The position numbers were made by a program, and so were the translations under genes. From an uncultured Myxococcales bacterium (lineage in GTDB: Bacteria; Myxococcota_A; Bradymonadia; UBA7976; VGTA01): a stretch of DNA of 44,980 bases. The stretch covers positions 1-44,980 of the forward strand of contig CAKZRU010000092.1 of NCBI GenBank assembly GCA_937146725.1, read 5' to 3'. Positions 34,723 to 43,157 of the stretch are shown here, piece by piece; position 1 is the first letter of the stretch; each line of letters opens with the position of its first letter. The notes under the pieces were generated by a model, which had not been told where the DNA came from, did no database searches, and saw only the letters and a program-made list of their open reading frames with translations.

Positions 34723-36402
34723 ATGAAAACACCTTCCCTTTTTACTCTTAAGTGCCTAACTATATTGTTTATTTCAGTATGTTGTACTTCTGTTTATGCT
34801 CAATGTGTTGAGCCAGAAATCGAAGAGCAACACTTGATGTCAACAAGTGGACTTGAAATGATTTCTCCTGAGGAAGCGCTTAGTCGAGGTGCAGGAGATT
34901 GGTCTCTCAATGAGCATTTATCCGGAGGCTTAAGTCCAGCTCGCTATCTGCGAAGCTTGACTTTGGATCTGATGGGGCGCTTGCCTACCGCAGATGAGCT
35001 GAGTCACTTGCAAAATACCCAAGGGATTTTGGAGATGAGCCAAATTGATGAATGGCTTGCTTCTTCTGAGTTTGCAGAACAGGCCGCTCGCTTGGTACGC
35101 TCTCAGCTATGGAATAATATCTCTAACCTTAACCTGTATTCAAATAACTCAGGGCTGTCTCGTACCAACCAAATCTATTGGTTGCGTAATCCGGCTCGTT
35201 TTAATCGTGGTGATCGAGTAGCCTGCTTGGATCAGCCGGTCAGTTATGATGCAGACGGGAATATTGAAACCTTTGAGCAAGAGGATGGTACTTTTAGAGA
35301 AGGTTGGGTTTGGGTCAACCCATATTGGGCCCCTGAAACCCAAGTGAAAGTCTGTGCCTTTGATGCTTTAACCAATGAGTTTTCAAGCAATGGCTCTTAT
35401 TGTGGTAGCAATAACGGATTAAATCGAACAGATTGTGGCTGTGGTGAAGGCCTTAAATGGTGCATTACCGGTCAAGTTCGTAACCAAATGACTCGTTCCT
35501 TGGCGGAGTCTTTGGATAGGCTTGTTGCTTCGGTGTTTACCGAAGGTGATTCATATTTAGATCTATTCCAAGAACGTCGTTTCTACATCAATGGACCGCT
35601 TGTTCATTTTTTCAAGCATCACCTCAGACTTGGTCGTTATACTCTAAACCCCTCACCTATTCCTGATTGGCAACTTCCAGACTTTAGCTATGATGAACCC
35701 GATCGCTGGACTCAATTGATCCTTGAGGGTGAACATTCGGGGGTCTTAACTCATCCGGCCTTTCTTTTACGCTTTCAAACCAACCGAGCAAGAGCAAGTC
35801 GTTTTTATGACACCTTTCTCTGTAGCCCTTTCCAGCCACCAGAAGGCGGCTTACCGGTTCCGGATGAGGCCAGTGTCCGTAATCCCGATTTACAAGAAAG
35901 AGCAGGCTGTAAATATTGTCACGCACTTTTGGAGCCTGCCGCTGCTTATTGGGGACGTTGGACCGAGCAAGGGATTGCTTATTTGAATCCAGAGCAATTT
36001 CCATCAGAACGAGACGATTGTCTAAATTGTGCGCTCAGTGGAAGTCAATGTAGTAACGAGTGCAGAACGCACTACATTACTTCGACTCTTTTGGAGCAAG
36101 AAGTACCTTACCTTGGTAAACTTAAGGCTTATAGCTTTAGACGAGATGAGCACTCGGTTAATGTAGAGCGTGGTCCAAGACTTTTGGCTTATAGTGAAAT
36201 TACCGGTCAGCGTTTACCTCGTTGTGTAGCGCAACGTACTGCAGAATGGTTGCTTGGGAAAAATATGAGTGATGCCGAAACCACTGCTAGAGATCGTCAA
36301 TGGCTTGATGAACTTGGCATTCGTTTTTCACGCAATGGTTATCAATATCAAAGCTTGATCAAAGATATCGTCACTGATGAGCGTTACAGGAGGGTCAAAT
36401 GA
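34723..36402 (+). CDS. Exported DUF1549/DUF1588-like protein with cytochrome c motif
   Basis: A 559-residue protein with a cleavable signal peptide (residues 1-26, SVYA-Q). Residues about 65-130 match DUF1549 (RYLRSLTLDLMGRLPTADEL, IDEWLASSEFAEQAARLVRS). The later part has HPAFLLRFQTNRARASRFYD and AGCKYCHALLEPAAAYWGRW, as in DUF1588-type planctomycete/myxobacterial proteins, with C396-C399-H400 as a c-type haem site. A Cys-rich insert (DCLNCALSGSQCSNECRTHY) follows. Families of this kind occur together with DUF1501 genes, as here, and are thought to be exported enzymes or electron carriers, but their reactions are unknown. The stop overlaps the next start (ATGA). Confidence 0.88.
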   Translation: MKTPSLFTLKCLTILFISVCCTSVYAQCVEPEIEEQHLMSTSGLEMISPEEALSRGAGDWSLNEHLSGGLSPARYLRSLTLDLMGRLPTADELSHLQNTQGILEMSQIDEWLASSEFAEQAARLVRSQLWNNISNLNLYSNNSGLSRTNQIYWLRNPARFNRGDRVACLDQPVSYDADGNIETFEQEDGTFREGWVWVNPYWAPETQVKVCAFDALTNEFSSNGSYCGSNNGLNRTDCGCGEGLKWCITGQVRNQMTRSLAESLDRLVASVFTEGDSYLDLFQERRFYINGPLVHFFKHHLRLGRYTLNPSPIPDWQLPDFSYDEPDRWTQLILEGEHSGVLTHPAFLLRFQTNRARASRFYDTFLCSPFQPPEGGLPVPDEASVRNPDLQERAGCKYCHALLEPAAAYWGRWTEQGIAYLNPEQFPSERDDCLNCALSGSQCSNECRTHYITSTLLEQEVPYLGKLKAYSFRRDEHSVNVERGPRLLAYSEITGQRLPRCVAQRTAEWLLGKNMSDAETTARDRQWLDELGIRFSRNGYQYQSLIKDIVTDERYRRVK

Positions 36403-37331
36403 GTCTTCAACACAGCTATTTTAAAAACATAAAACAAATCTTAGTTCTCGCTTTATTAGTGATGTTTAGCGCTTGTACTGGACATATTCCTGATCCGGTT
36501 GATGAGCTTGATTCACAGGAAACTTCAGAAATGTCTCAAATGACTGAGACGACTGAGACGACTGAGACGACTGAGACGACTGAGACGACTGAGACGACTG
36601 AGACGACTGAGACGACTGTGGATCCGGAAACTAGCGAGCAGACTGAGCAAACTACACCTCCGGAAGAAACGGTAGAACAAGAGCCAAACGAAGAAGAAGT
36701 TGAACCTAACTTTGATCAAATCGACCGTGAGTCTTTTGGTGAAGATGAAGGTGAGGTTGTTCACCTGTTGGAGCCTGAAGCTGTACCGGTTTTAGAGCGC
36801 CCAAGACGACGTATGAATCTTGAGCAACTCGATCGGGCAATCCAACAAGTCAGCGGTGGCTTGGTGTGGAGTGAAAGACAAAATAATAATGATGTGAACT
36901 TATTTGAGTCCTTGTCTTCCACCTTGGGGAAGCCTGACTATATTCAGCAAACCCATGAAGATCTAACCCCTTCATCATTGTTTATTAAGTTCTTAGATGA
37001 TGCGGCTCGTCAAGTATGTGGAAAGCGTATTGATTTGGATCTAGAAGCCATTGCCAATCCACAAAATGGAGTAAATGATCCTCAGATAACTCTTTGGGGC
37101 ACACTCGTTCCCGAAGAGACTTCTCAAGCAGATGCTGAAGCCGTCAATCAACAAATTAGAGCCTTGGTTTTACGTTTTCACTCACATGATTTACCACAGG
37201 GAGAATCTCCCCGCTTAGCGTATTGGCGTTGGTTATTCGAGACAGCGAGTCTTGTTGATCACAACCCAATTTCCGGGTGGAGAGCACTTTGCATTGGTTT
37301 AATTACTCATCCTGATTTTTACAGCTACTGA
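36399..37331 (+). CDS. Lipoprotein with TET repeat, partner of the DUF1549/DUF1501 genes
   Basis: A 310-residue lipoprotein: lipobox MFSAC (Cys near residue 26), a Thr/Glu repeat (residues about 48-72) and a longer acidic linker to about residue 130. The folded C-terminal part (about 140-310) includes QLDRAIQQVSGGLVWSE, FIKFLDDAARQVCGKR and a final RALCIGLITHPDFYSY. The ending resembles the C-terminal segment of DUF1585/DUF1549-type proteins, so this may be a detached domain of that family. It overlaps the preceding gene by 4 bases and lies 11 bases before the DUF1501 gene, so the three are clearly one operon. Confidence 0.85.
   Translation: MSLQHSYFKNIKQILVLALLVMFSACTGHIPDPVDELDSQETSEMSQMTETTETTETTETTETTETTETTETTVDPETSEQTEQTTPPEETVEQEPNEEEVEPNFDQIDRESFGEDEGEVVHLLEPEAVPVLERPRRRMNLEQLDRAIQQVSGGLVWSERQNNNDVNLFESLSSTLGKPDYIQQTHEDLTPSSLFIKFLDDAARQVCGKRIDLDLEAIANPQNGVNDPQITLWGTLVPEETSQADAEAVNQQIRALVLRFHSHDLPQGESPRLAYWRWLFETASLVDHNPISGWRALCIGLITHPDFYSY
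36543..36614 (+). repeat. Eight perfect 9-bp repeats encoding TET
   Basis: ACTGAGACG repeated eight times without a mismatch, Thr-Glu-Thr each. As a 9-base unit it cannot shift the frame when it expands or contracts. The absence of any substitution suggests recent change. Confidence 0.95.
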
Positions 37332-37342
37332 GGAGAAAGCTC

Positions 37343-38812
37343 ATGAGATTTAAAAAGCAAAATCAGCAGTTAGCACATGCTCAACAAGAGCATGGACGAA
37401 TCACAAATCGTAAGCAAAAGCATTCCTTATCTCGTCGTGCTCTTTTTAAAGGTTTAGCCGCCGCCGGTGGTGTGTTTGGTGCAGAAGCTTTATTTGGTAT
37501 GAGCGGTCTGAGCGATGACTGGGGATCATTTACGAAACTTGCGATGGCTCAAGATGCCAATGGCTTTGATACCACTCGAGATCGTTACTATATTTTCTGC
37601 TACTTTAGCGGTGGTTGGGATATTTTAGTAGGCCTTGATCCAAGAGATCCGGGAGTCTTTAGTGATGAGCGCTTAAGAAGTACCCTGATTCAACCAGGAT
37701 ATGATCGACTTGATGGGGCGGATCGTAATGTAATTTACGCACCTAATGGCATGATGTTTGGTCCTCATATTGGTGAGCTTGCAAACCATGCCGATCGCCT
37801 TGCGGTGATTCGAGGCATGAGCATGGAAACCTTGACACACCAAGCAGGTCGTCGCCGATTTTTGACCGGTCGTCCACCCAGTGGTTTACAAGCTCGTGGT
37901 TCTAGCGGTACGTCATGGTTATCGGCGCATCTTGGCAACGATGAACCAATCCCAAATCTATCCTTGCGAGTTGAATCTTTTAATGTAGACCAGCCTAGCT
38001 ATGCTTCCGCCCTACGCGTGAGTAATACCTCTGATTTACTCAGAACATTAAGTCCGGCTGATCCAGTGTTACCACCTATGGTTGCTCGACAAATCAGTGC
38101 TACTTTAAGTGATTCAAGTATCTGTACTCAAGCCCAACGTTCTGCCTTTTGGCGCAACGCTGAAGAAGCAAGACTGAAAGCCCAAGAGATGACAGCTGGT
38201 GGTTTTGCTGATCGCTTTAACTTTAGTCGACCTGAGTTTGCCGAGTTGCGTAGCTTGTACGGAATGACCAATACCAATGATAGTGTTGAAGTTCGTGGTG
38301 CGTTAGCTGTGCAAGCGATTTGCTCTGGAATGAGTCGCTGTGTAAGTGTCGAAGTCGCCGGTGGACTTGATACGCACTTTGATAATTGGGAAAGTGATCA
38401 AGGTCGTAACCAAGAACGCGGTTTTAATGTGGTTGCTCGCATGGTTAATGACCTGAGTAACCGAGAATATAAGGGAACTGGTCGCAGTTGGTTAGACCAT
38501 ACTACAATTGTAGGCTTTAGTGAGTTTAGTCGTACTCCTTTACTCAATGCTAATGGTGGACGAGATCATTCACTGACCAACGCCTGCTTCTTACTTGGCG
38601 GTGGTATTCGAGGAGGTCAAGCGATTGGTGCCTCTTCTAATGTGGGCATGCAACCTACCGCTTGTGACTTACAAAGTGGACGCTCTGTCGCCAATCCAAA
38701 CGCTGGAGAAGTAATTTGGCCTGAGCATATATTGCAGACTTTATTCCATGAGGTGGGCATTCCGGAAGAAGTTGCGGACTTAAGAGTTTCTCCAATTGCA
38801 GCCCTAATTTAA
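37343..38812 (+). CDS. Tat-exported DUF1501 protein
   Basis: A 489-residue member of DUF1501, a sulfatase/alkaline-phosphatase-related fold of unknown reaction. The N-terminus has a twin-arginine signal (SRRALFKGLAAAGG, residues about 30-43) after a basic leader, so it is exported folded, perhaps with a cofactor. Family landmarks are YYIFCYFSGGWDILVGLDPR, HADRLAVIRGMSMETLTHQA, SVEVAGGLDTHFDNWES, TTIVGFSEFSRTPLLNANGG and RDHSLTNACFLLGGGIRGG. Metal-type residues (D, H) are retained in these. GAGGAG lies upstream of the ATG. Pairing with DUF1549-like proteins is a known genomic pattern. Confidence 0.94.
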   Translation: MRFKKQNQQLAHAQQEHGRITNRKQKHSLSRRALFKGLAAAGGVFGAEALFGMSGLSDDWGSFTKLAMAQDANGFDTTRDRYYIFCYFSGGWDILVGLDPRDPGVFSDERLRSTLIQPGYDRLDGADRNVIYAPNGMMFGPHIGELANHADRLAVIRGMSMETLTHQAGRRRFLTGRPPSGLQARGSSGTSWLSAHLGNDEPIPNLSLRVESFNVDQPSYASALRVSNTSDLLRTLSPADPVLPPMVARQISATLSDSSICTQAQRSAFWRNAEEARLKAQEMTAGGFADRFNFSRPEFAELRSLYGMTNTNDSVEVRGALAVQAICSGMSRCVSVEVAGGLDTHFDNWESDQGRNQERGFNVVARMVNDLSNREYKGTGRSWLDHTTIVGFSEFSRTPLLNANGGRDHSLTNACFLLGGGIRGGQAIGASSNVGMQPTACDLQSGRSVANPNAGEVIWPEHILQTLFHEVGIPEEVADLRVSPIAALI

Positions 38813-38816
38813 TCTT

Positions 38817-38842
38817 GAGTAAGTGCTTGGGTCCGCTTACTC
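38817..38842 (+). terminator. Hairpin after the DUF1501 gene
   Basis: GAGTAAGTG pairs with CGCTTACTC (9 bp, one G-U, 8-base loop) 5 bases past the stop. No T-run follows, so it may only partly terminate or may protect the message 3' end. Confidence 0.4.
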
Positions 38843-38970
38843 ATTATAAAACAAGCAGTAAAAGTGATCTTTCAGCCAAAATATCTTAAGATGTCCTTGA
38901 ACTCAGCGATCACTTATCTTCCAATAAGATTTGAACATCTTCGGTTTAACTAAGTTTTCAGGAGAAAACA

Positions 38971-41220
38971 GTGTTTTCATTGTTTCGTTTTTTCATCCAA
39001 CCTTGGTTTAAGCTGAGCTTAGTTCTTATGGCTTTAACATTGGCCTTGAGCGCGTGTTCTAGAAGTGGCCTAGAGCCGGTTCCACCTGAGCCCTTACCAG
39101 AGATTGATCATTTTGTTGATATTGAAGGTCGTTTTTGTGGTGAGCCGCCCGAAGAAGAGGCCTTTCCGATTAAGATTCTTTTTGTGATCGATCAAAGTAC
39201 CTCTTTGCAATGTACTGACAGCCAAAATCGACGCGTGCGTGTTTTAAATGAGCTTGTTAATCGCCTAGCACCACAACCAAATATATTTTTGGGCTTTATT
39301 GGTTTTGCAAATTGGTCGAGAGAGCAAGGCTTTACCCAAAATCCGCAAGAGATGGCGCCTTACTTAGATCCAAGTCAAGGGCTAGGACCGGCCACAGATT
39401 ATCAAGGTTCTTTAGCAACAACCCTTCGCTTACTTGAGGGAGATATGCTGGCAGCAGGCGTTGCGGTAAGAGCACGTACCCGCTACATCGTCACCTTTAT
39501 TAGCGATGGGGCGCCAGAACCAAGATGTCGCTTGGGCTGTGAAGATGACCAAATGCGCTGTAGTGATGGAATAGATAATGATGGGGATGGTCTGGCTGAT
39601 ATGAGCGATGAGGATTGCGAAGATATTGATGATATTAGTCAGCGCCCAGATTCTTTATATGGTGTATGTAATACAAGTGCGGAAGCCCGAGCGCCCTTTA
39701 GCGAAGACTACGTGGGCATGGAAGGTCTATGCCCAGCATATAATCAACCGGAGCAACTCCAAAAACAAATCGATGACCTAAGAGCTTTGGAGACAATTTA
39801 TGGAGTAGGTGAGGTGACTTTGAACACTGTGCTTCTCTCTTCTCCTCAAGAGGTCATCGAATCAGTCTGTGGGCCTGCAGCAGCTAATTTTGGATATAAT
39901 ACGGAACAGGCTCGGGTGCTATTAAGCGGTATGGCAGATGCAGGTGGAGGTAGTTTTAGAGATGTTAATCTTGCTGACACAGATAACACCTTTTTAGACT
40001 TTGACTATAGCTCCTTACGTTCTTCCTCTTATGTTCGTGAGTTTTATGCACGCAATCCCTCCTTTATTGGTGAGCCCTTACAGGAATGGGGCGGACGAGT
40101 TGACAGTGATGGAGATGGCTTAAGCGATTTTGAGGAATATCAATTAGGAACTAATCCCTTGGCTAAAGATTCAGATGAAGATCGCAGTGGTCGTGTGGTT
40201 GGGGATGGCTATGGTGACTTGTTTGAGCTACGATTTAAGGGGAGTGGTTTTGATCCGCTTGACCCAAGCAAACCGGCTCTTCCGTGTACAAGTCGTGGTG
40301 ATCGGGATGGTGATGGTCTAAGCGATTGCGAAGAGCTATTCTTAAATACAGATCCCTTATCTCCAGATACAGATGGAGACTCACTTCTTGATGGTTATGA
40401 GTTATTTGCCGATACCAACCCTTTAAAAGCCGATGCTGAACTCGATACCGATCTTGATGGAGAGGTGAACCGAGATGAAATGAGGGCTGGTACTAATCCA
40501 AGAGTCGCTGAACCGAGAGTTAGTCTTAATAAGGTGCGTTATGATGTACAGGAGTTAGGAGAACTAACGGTACTAGATGAGGAGACATATCTGAGTTCTG
40601 AACGACGCTGTTATGACTTTGTCGTTCGTGATATTCCCTTGATGACCACCTTGGCTGATGAACAGGTTAACCGAGGCTTAAATCGGATTTATCTGACATC
40701 ATTTAGCCAAGCTCTTTCTAGTGCGGAGGCACCATCCAAGGTAAGGCAAGCCTGTGTTGAGGCGGTAATGAGTGGCCCTAATCGAAAAGAGCCCGGAGAT
40801 CTGATTGATTTAAGCCCCAGTGCTTGGCAGGAAATGCGTGATCAATTATATTTGGCTGTTGATGATATCAGTGACTGTGTTTGGGCTCAAGAAGCTGGGG
40901 CCAATGGTAGTATTTCTGTGTCGCGAGACAAAGTGGTTGACTTGGTCAAGAGTTGCTTGCCCGAAACGATAGATGCTCAAGGCTACCGCTTTGATCAAAA
41001 ACAAGTGCTTGAACGAATCTATGAGTATTTTGATCGACGAATGTATATTAACTTACCCCAAGACCCGATCAATCTTTTTGTACCTCTTGCTCAATTTGAG
41101 CCGAATAAGCACTGCTTTAGTCCTAAGCAGGTCAAAGAGCTTACAGAGTTTTTAACTCAGCTTGCTTCAGTCACTTGTTCTTGCGTAGAGAAGACGGCGC
41201 AAGACATGGAAGTTGAGTGA
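38971..41220 (+). CDS. VWA-domain lipoprotein with calcium-type Asp repeats (first of two)
   Basis: A 749-residue exported lipoprotein (lipobox LSAC, Cys near residue 28). A von Willebrand A domain starts at residue about 65 with the MIDAS motif D74-Q-S-T-S78 (FVIDQSTS). The fold is interrupted by an insert containing CSDGIDNDGDGLADMSDEDC, the motif common in myxobacterial surface proteins. Residues about 380-510 carry thrombospondin type 3-like repeats (DSDGDGLSDFEEYQLGTNP, DRDGDGLSDCEELFLNTDP, DTDGDSLLDGYELFADTNP), expected to bind calcium. A C-terminal domain of about 240 residues with several Cys follows. The start is GTG with AGGAG upstream. It overlaps the next VWA gene by 4 bases. Confidence 0.92.
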   Translation: MFSLFRFFIQPWFKLSLVLMALTLALSACSRSGLEPVPPEPLPEIDHFVDIEGRFCGEPPEEEAFPIKILFVIDQSTSLQCTDSQNRRVRVLNELVNRLAPQPNIFLGFIGFANWSREQGFTQNPQEMAPYLDPSQGLGPATDYQGSLATTLRLLEGDMLAAGVAVRARTRYIVTFISDGAPEPRCRLGCEDDQMRCSDGIDNDGDGLADMSDEDCEDIDDISQRPDSLYGVCNTSAEARAPFSEDYVGMEGLCPAYNQPEQLQKQIDDLRALETIYGVGEVTLNTVLLSSPQEVIESVCGPAAANFGYNTEQARVLLSGMADAGGGSFRDVNLADTDNTFLDFDYSSLRSSSYVREFYARNPSFIGEPLQEWGGRVDSDGDGLSDFEEYQLGTNPLAKDSDEDRSGRVVGDGYGDLFELRFKGSGFDPLDPSKPALPCTSRGDRDGDGLSDCEELFLNTDPLSPDTDGDSLLDGYELFADTNPLKADAELDTDLDGEVNRDEMRAGTNPRVAEPRVSLNKVRYDVQELGELTVLDEETYLSSERRCYDFVVRDIPLMTTLADEQVNRGLNRIYLTSFSQALSSAEAPSKVRQACVEAVMSGPNRKEPGDLIDLSPSAWQEMRDQLYLAVDDISDCVWAQEAGANGSISVSRDKVVDLVKSCLPETIDAQGYRFDQKQVLERIYEYFDRRMYINLPQDPINLFVPLAQFEPNKHCFSPKQVKELTEFLTQLASVTCSCVEKTAQDMEVE

Positions 41221-43103
41221 TATTTATGTTTGGAAAAAGACAGTTTAGCACAAAGATAAAGTCAAGAAGCTACGTTGGGCTTAAGTACACATTGATGGGC
41301 TTAATTTGTTTCAACGTTTTGTCTTGTAATCGACTAGATTGGGTGCCGATTGAAGATGCCTTGCCCAAGTTTGAAAGACAGCGTTTTTCTATCTCAGGCG
41401 AATTGTGCACTTCTCCTTCGGAAGATCTAAGCTTTCCTTTACGCGTTCTTTTTGTAGTAGATGGTTCGGAGTCGATGGAAGTCACCGACCCGCCCAATCC
41501 CGAAACCGAAGAAAGCGGTCGTCAACGAGCGGTTCGTGAAACCTGGCAACGCTTGTTAGAGCAAAGCCGTGGTGATGCTGAAACTCGGGTGGGGATTATG
41601 AGATTTTCAGCTCAAGCCGAGTTTTTAACCGGCGAAGATATTGATGGTGATGGCGTCAGAGATAGTTATTTTACTCGTCGTCCGGAGCTTTTAGAAGTCG
41701 CTACAGAAAAGCTTTCGGTCACCGATCGTACAACCAACTACTTAAATGCTCTTGATACCGTTTATTTGGCTCTTAGAACAGAAGCTTTACGCGCCGAGGG
41801 AGAATCATTGGGGCGTAGTCGTTATGTTGTGATCTTTTTATCGGATGGTTTACCCTCTGATGGAGCCAATAATGGAAGTGGATCAGCGTCCTCTCAAATT
41901 GAACTCAAAATCTCTGAAATTCTTAAATTAAAGCAGATCTTTGGCATTGGAGAAATTAATTTACATACCCTATTTTTATCGACCGAAGAAGGCTTAGTAT
42001 TGGATCAGGCTGCTCAGGACTTATTAAGCGATATGGCTGATTTAGGGGAGGGAAGCTATCGTAGTTTTCCTAGTGGTGAAAGTCTCAACTTTCTTCATAT
42101 AGAATTGAGTCGAATCAAACGGTTATATAGCTTAAAAGCACTGGTTCCTTTAACCTCACATTTAGTACAAGGCTCAGAGCAACAATCAAAGTCTTTAAAT
42201 AGTGAATGGAATCAAGCGAGTTTTATTGATGCAAACCAAGATGGCATACCAAGCTGTGGAGAACCAATGGCCGACAGTGATATGGATGGCCTAGCGGATT
42301 TGTATGAAGTTCGCTTAGGGACAGATCCTTTTAATGCTGATACAGATGGGGATGGCTTACGGGATCGTGTGGAATGGCTCTATCGTCGCTCAGGCCTAGA
42401 TCCTTTGGACGCAACTGATGCTAGCTGTGATCCGGAAATGCTTGGGATTATGGATAGCGATGGAGATGGATTAAATGATTGTGAAGAAGCTTTTTTTGGA
42501 AGCTTGGCCAATCGGGTGGACAGTGATGACGATGGGATACCAGATGGGGTAGAGTTTCGCTTTGGCACCAGTCCTCAGCAAAAGGAAGCGCAAACAGATC
42601 TTGATTGGGATGGTACGCAGAACTCAGTAGAAGTTTTAAATGGCTTTGATCCTTTATGTGATGATGCAGCGATTCGTTCAAGGGTAGGATATGCCCGTGA
42701 AATTGAAGAAACGGGCGTGAATGAGCAACAAAGCTGTTATCGTTTTAGCGTGCGAGGTTTGCCCGCTTTAGCAAATATGACTTCAAATATGAGCTCAGCT
42801 GATATTTATGATGATGAATCATCTACTAGACAAGCAACAGTGAGCGAAAATCGAGTTTTATTATACGCTGGAGAAGGTGCTTTTGATGAAAAGTCAAAGG
42901 CGAGCAAGTGGCGCGTTGCCTGTGTGCTTGCGCCCATAGATCCAGAAAACGGTTTACTTCCAAAAATACAAGCAATTTCAGCTGAAGAAAGTGCTCAATG
43001 GGGTAAAGAATTACGCTTTGAACTCAATGATGAAGACTTTGTGCCCCTGACTCAGTTTAGCGCTGATGAGCAGTGTAAGCGAGAAGCGGTTAACGCTCGT
43101 TAA
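41217..43103 (+). CDS. VWA-domain lipoprotein with calcium-type Asp repeats (second of two)
   Basis: A 628-residue paralogue of the preceding gene with the same order: lipobox VLSC (Cys near residue 40), VWA domain with MIDAS D82-G-S-E-S86 (FVVDGSESM), Asp-rich repeats at about 350-480 (DSDMDGLADLYEVRLGTDP, DTDGDGLRDRVEWLY, DSDGDGLNDCEEAFFG, DSDDDGIPDGVEFRFGTSP) and a Cys-containing C-terminal domain. The domains align but are well diverged, and the Cys-rich insert of the first copy is absent. The GTG start overlaps the preceding stop (GTGA), which implies coupling; an ATG at 41226 is an alternative. Two such adhesin-like subunits in tandem suggest a heteromeric assembly (inference). Confidence 0.9.
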   Translation: MIFMFGKRQFSTKIKSRSYVGLKYTLMGLICFNVLSCNRLDWVPIEDALPKFERQRFSISGELCTSPSEDLSFPLRVLFVVDGSESMEVTDPPNPETEESGRQRAVRETWQRLLEQSRGDAETRVGIMRFSAQAEFLTGEDIDGDGVRDSYFTRRPELLEVATEKLSVTDRTTNYLNALDTVYLALRTEALRAEGESLGRSRYVVIFLSDGLPSDGANNGSGSASSQIELKISEILKLKQIFGIGEINLHTLFLSTEEGLVLDQAAQDLLSDMADLGEGSYRSFPSGESLNFLHIELSRIKRLYSLKALVPLTSHLVQGSEQQSKSLNSEWNQASFIDANQDGIPSCGEPMADSDMDGLADLYEVRLGTDPFNADTDGDGLRDRVEWLYRRSGLDPLDATDASCDPEMLGIMDSDGDGLNDCEEAFFGSLANRVDSDDDGIPDGVEFRFGTSPQQKEAQTDLDWDGTQNSVEVLNGFDPLCDDAAIRSRVGYAREIEETGVNEQQSCYRFSVRGLPALANMTSNMSSADIYDDESSTRQATVSENRVLLYAGEGAFDEKSKASKWRVACVLAPIDPENGLLPKIQAISAEESAQWGKELRFELNDEDFVPLTQFSADEQCKREAVNAR

Positions 43104-43157
43104 TCAGATGATGATTTCAGAGGGTTTGAAGGCCTTAGAACGTAAAGGATACATAAG

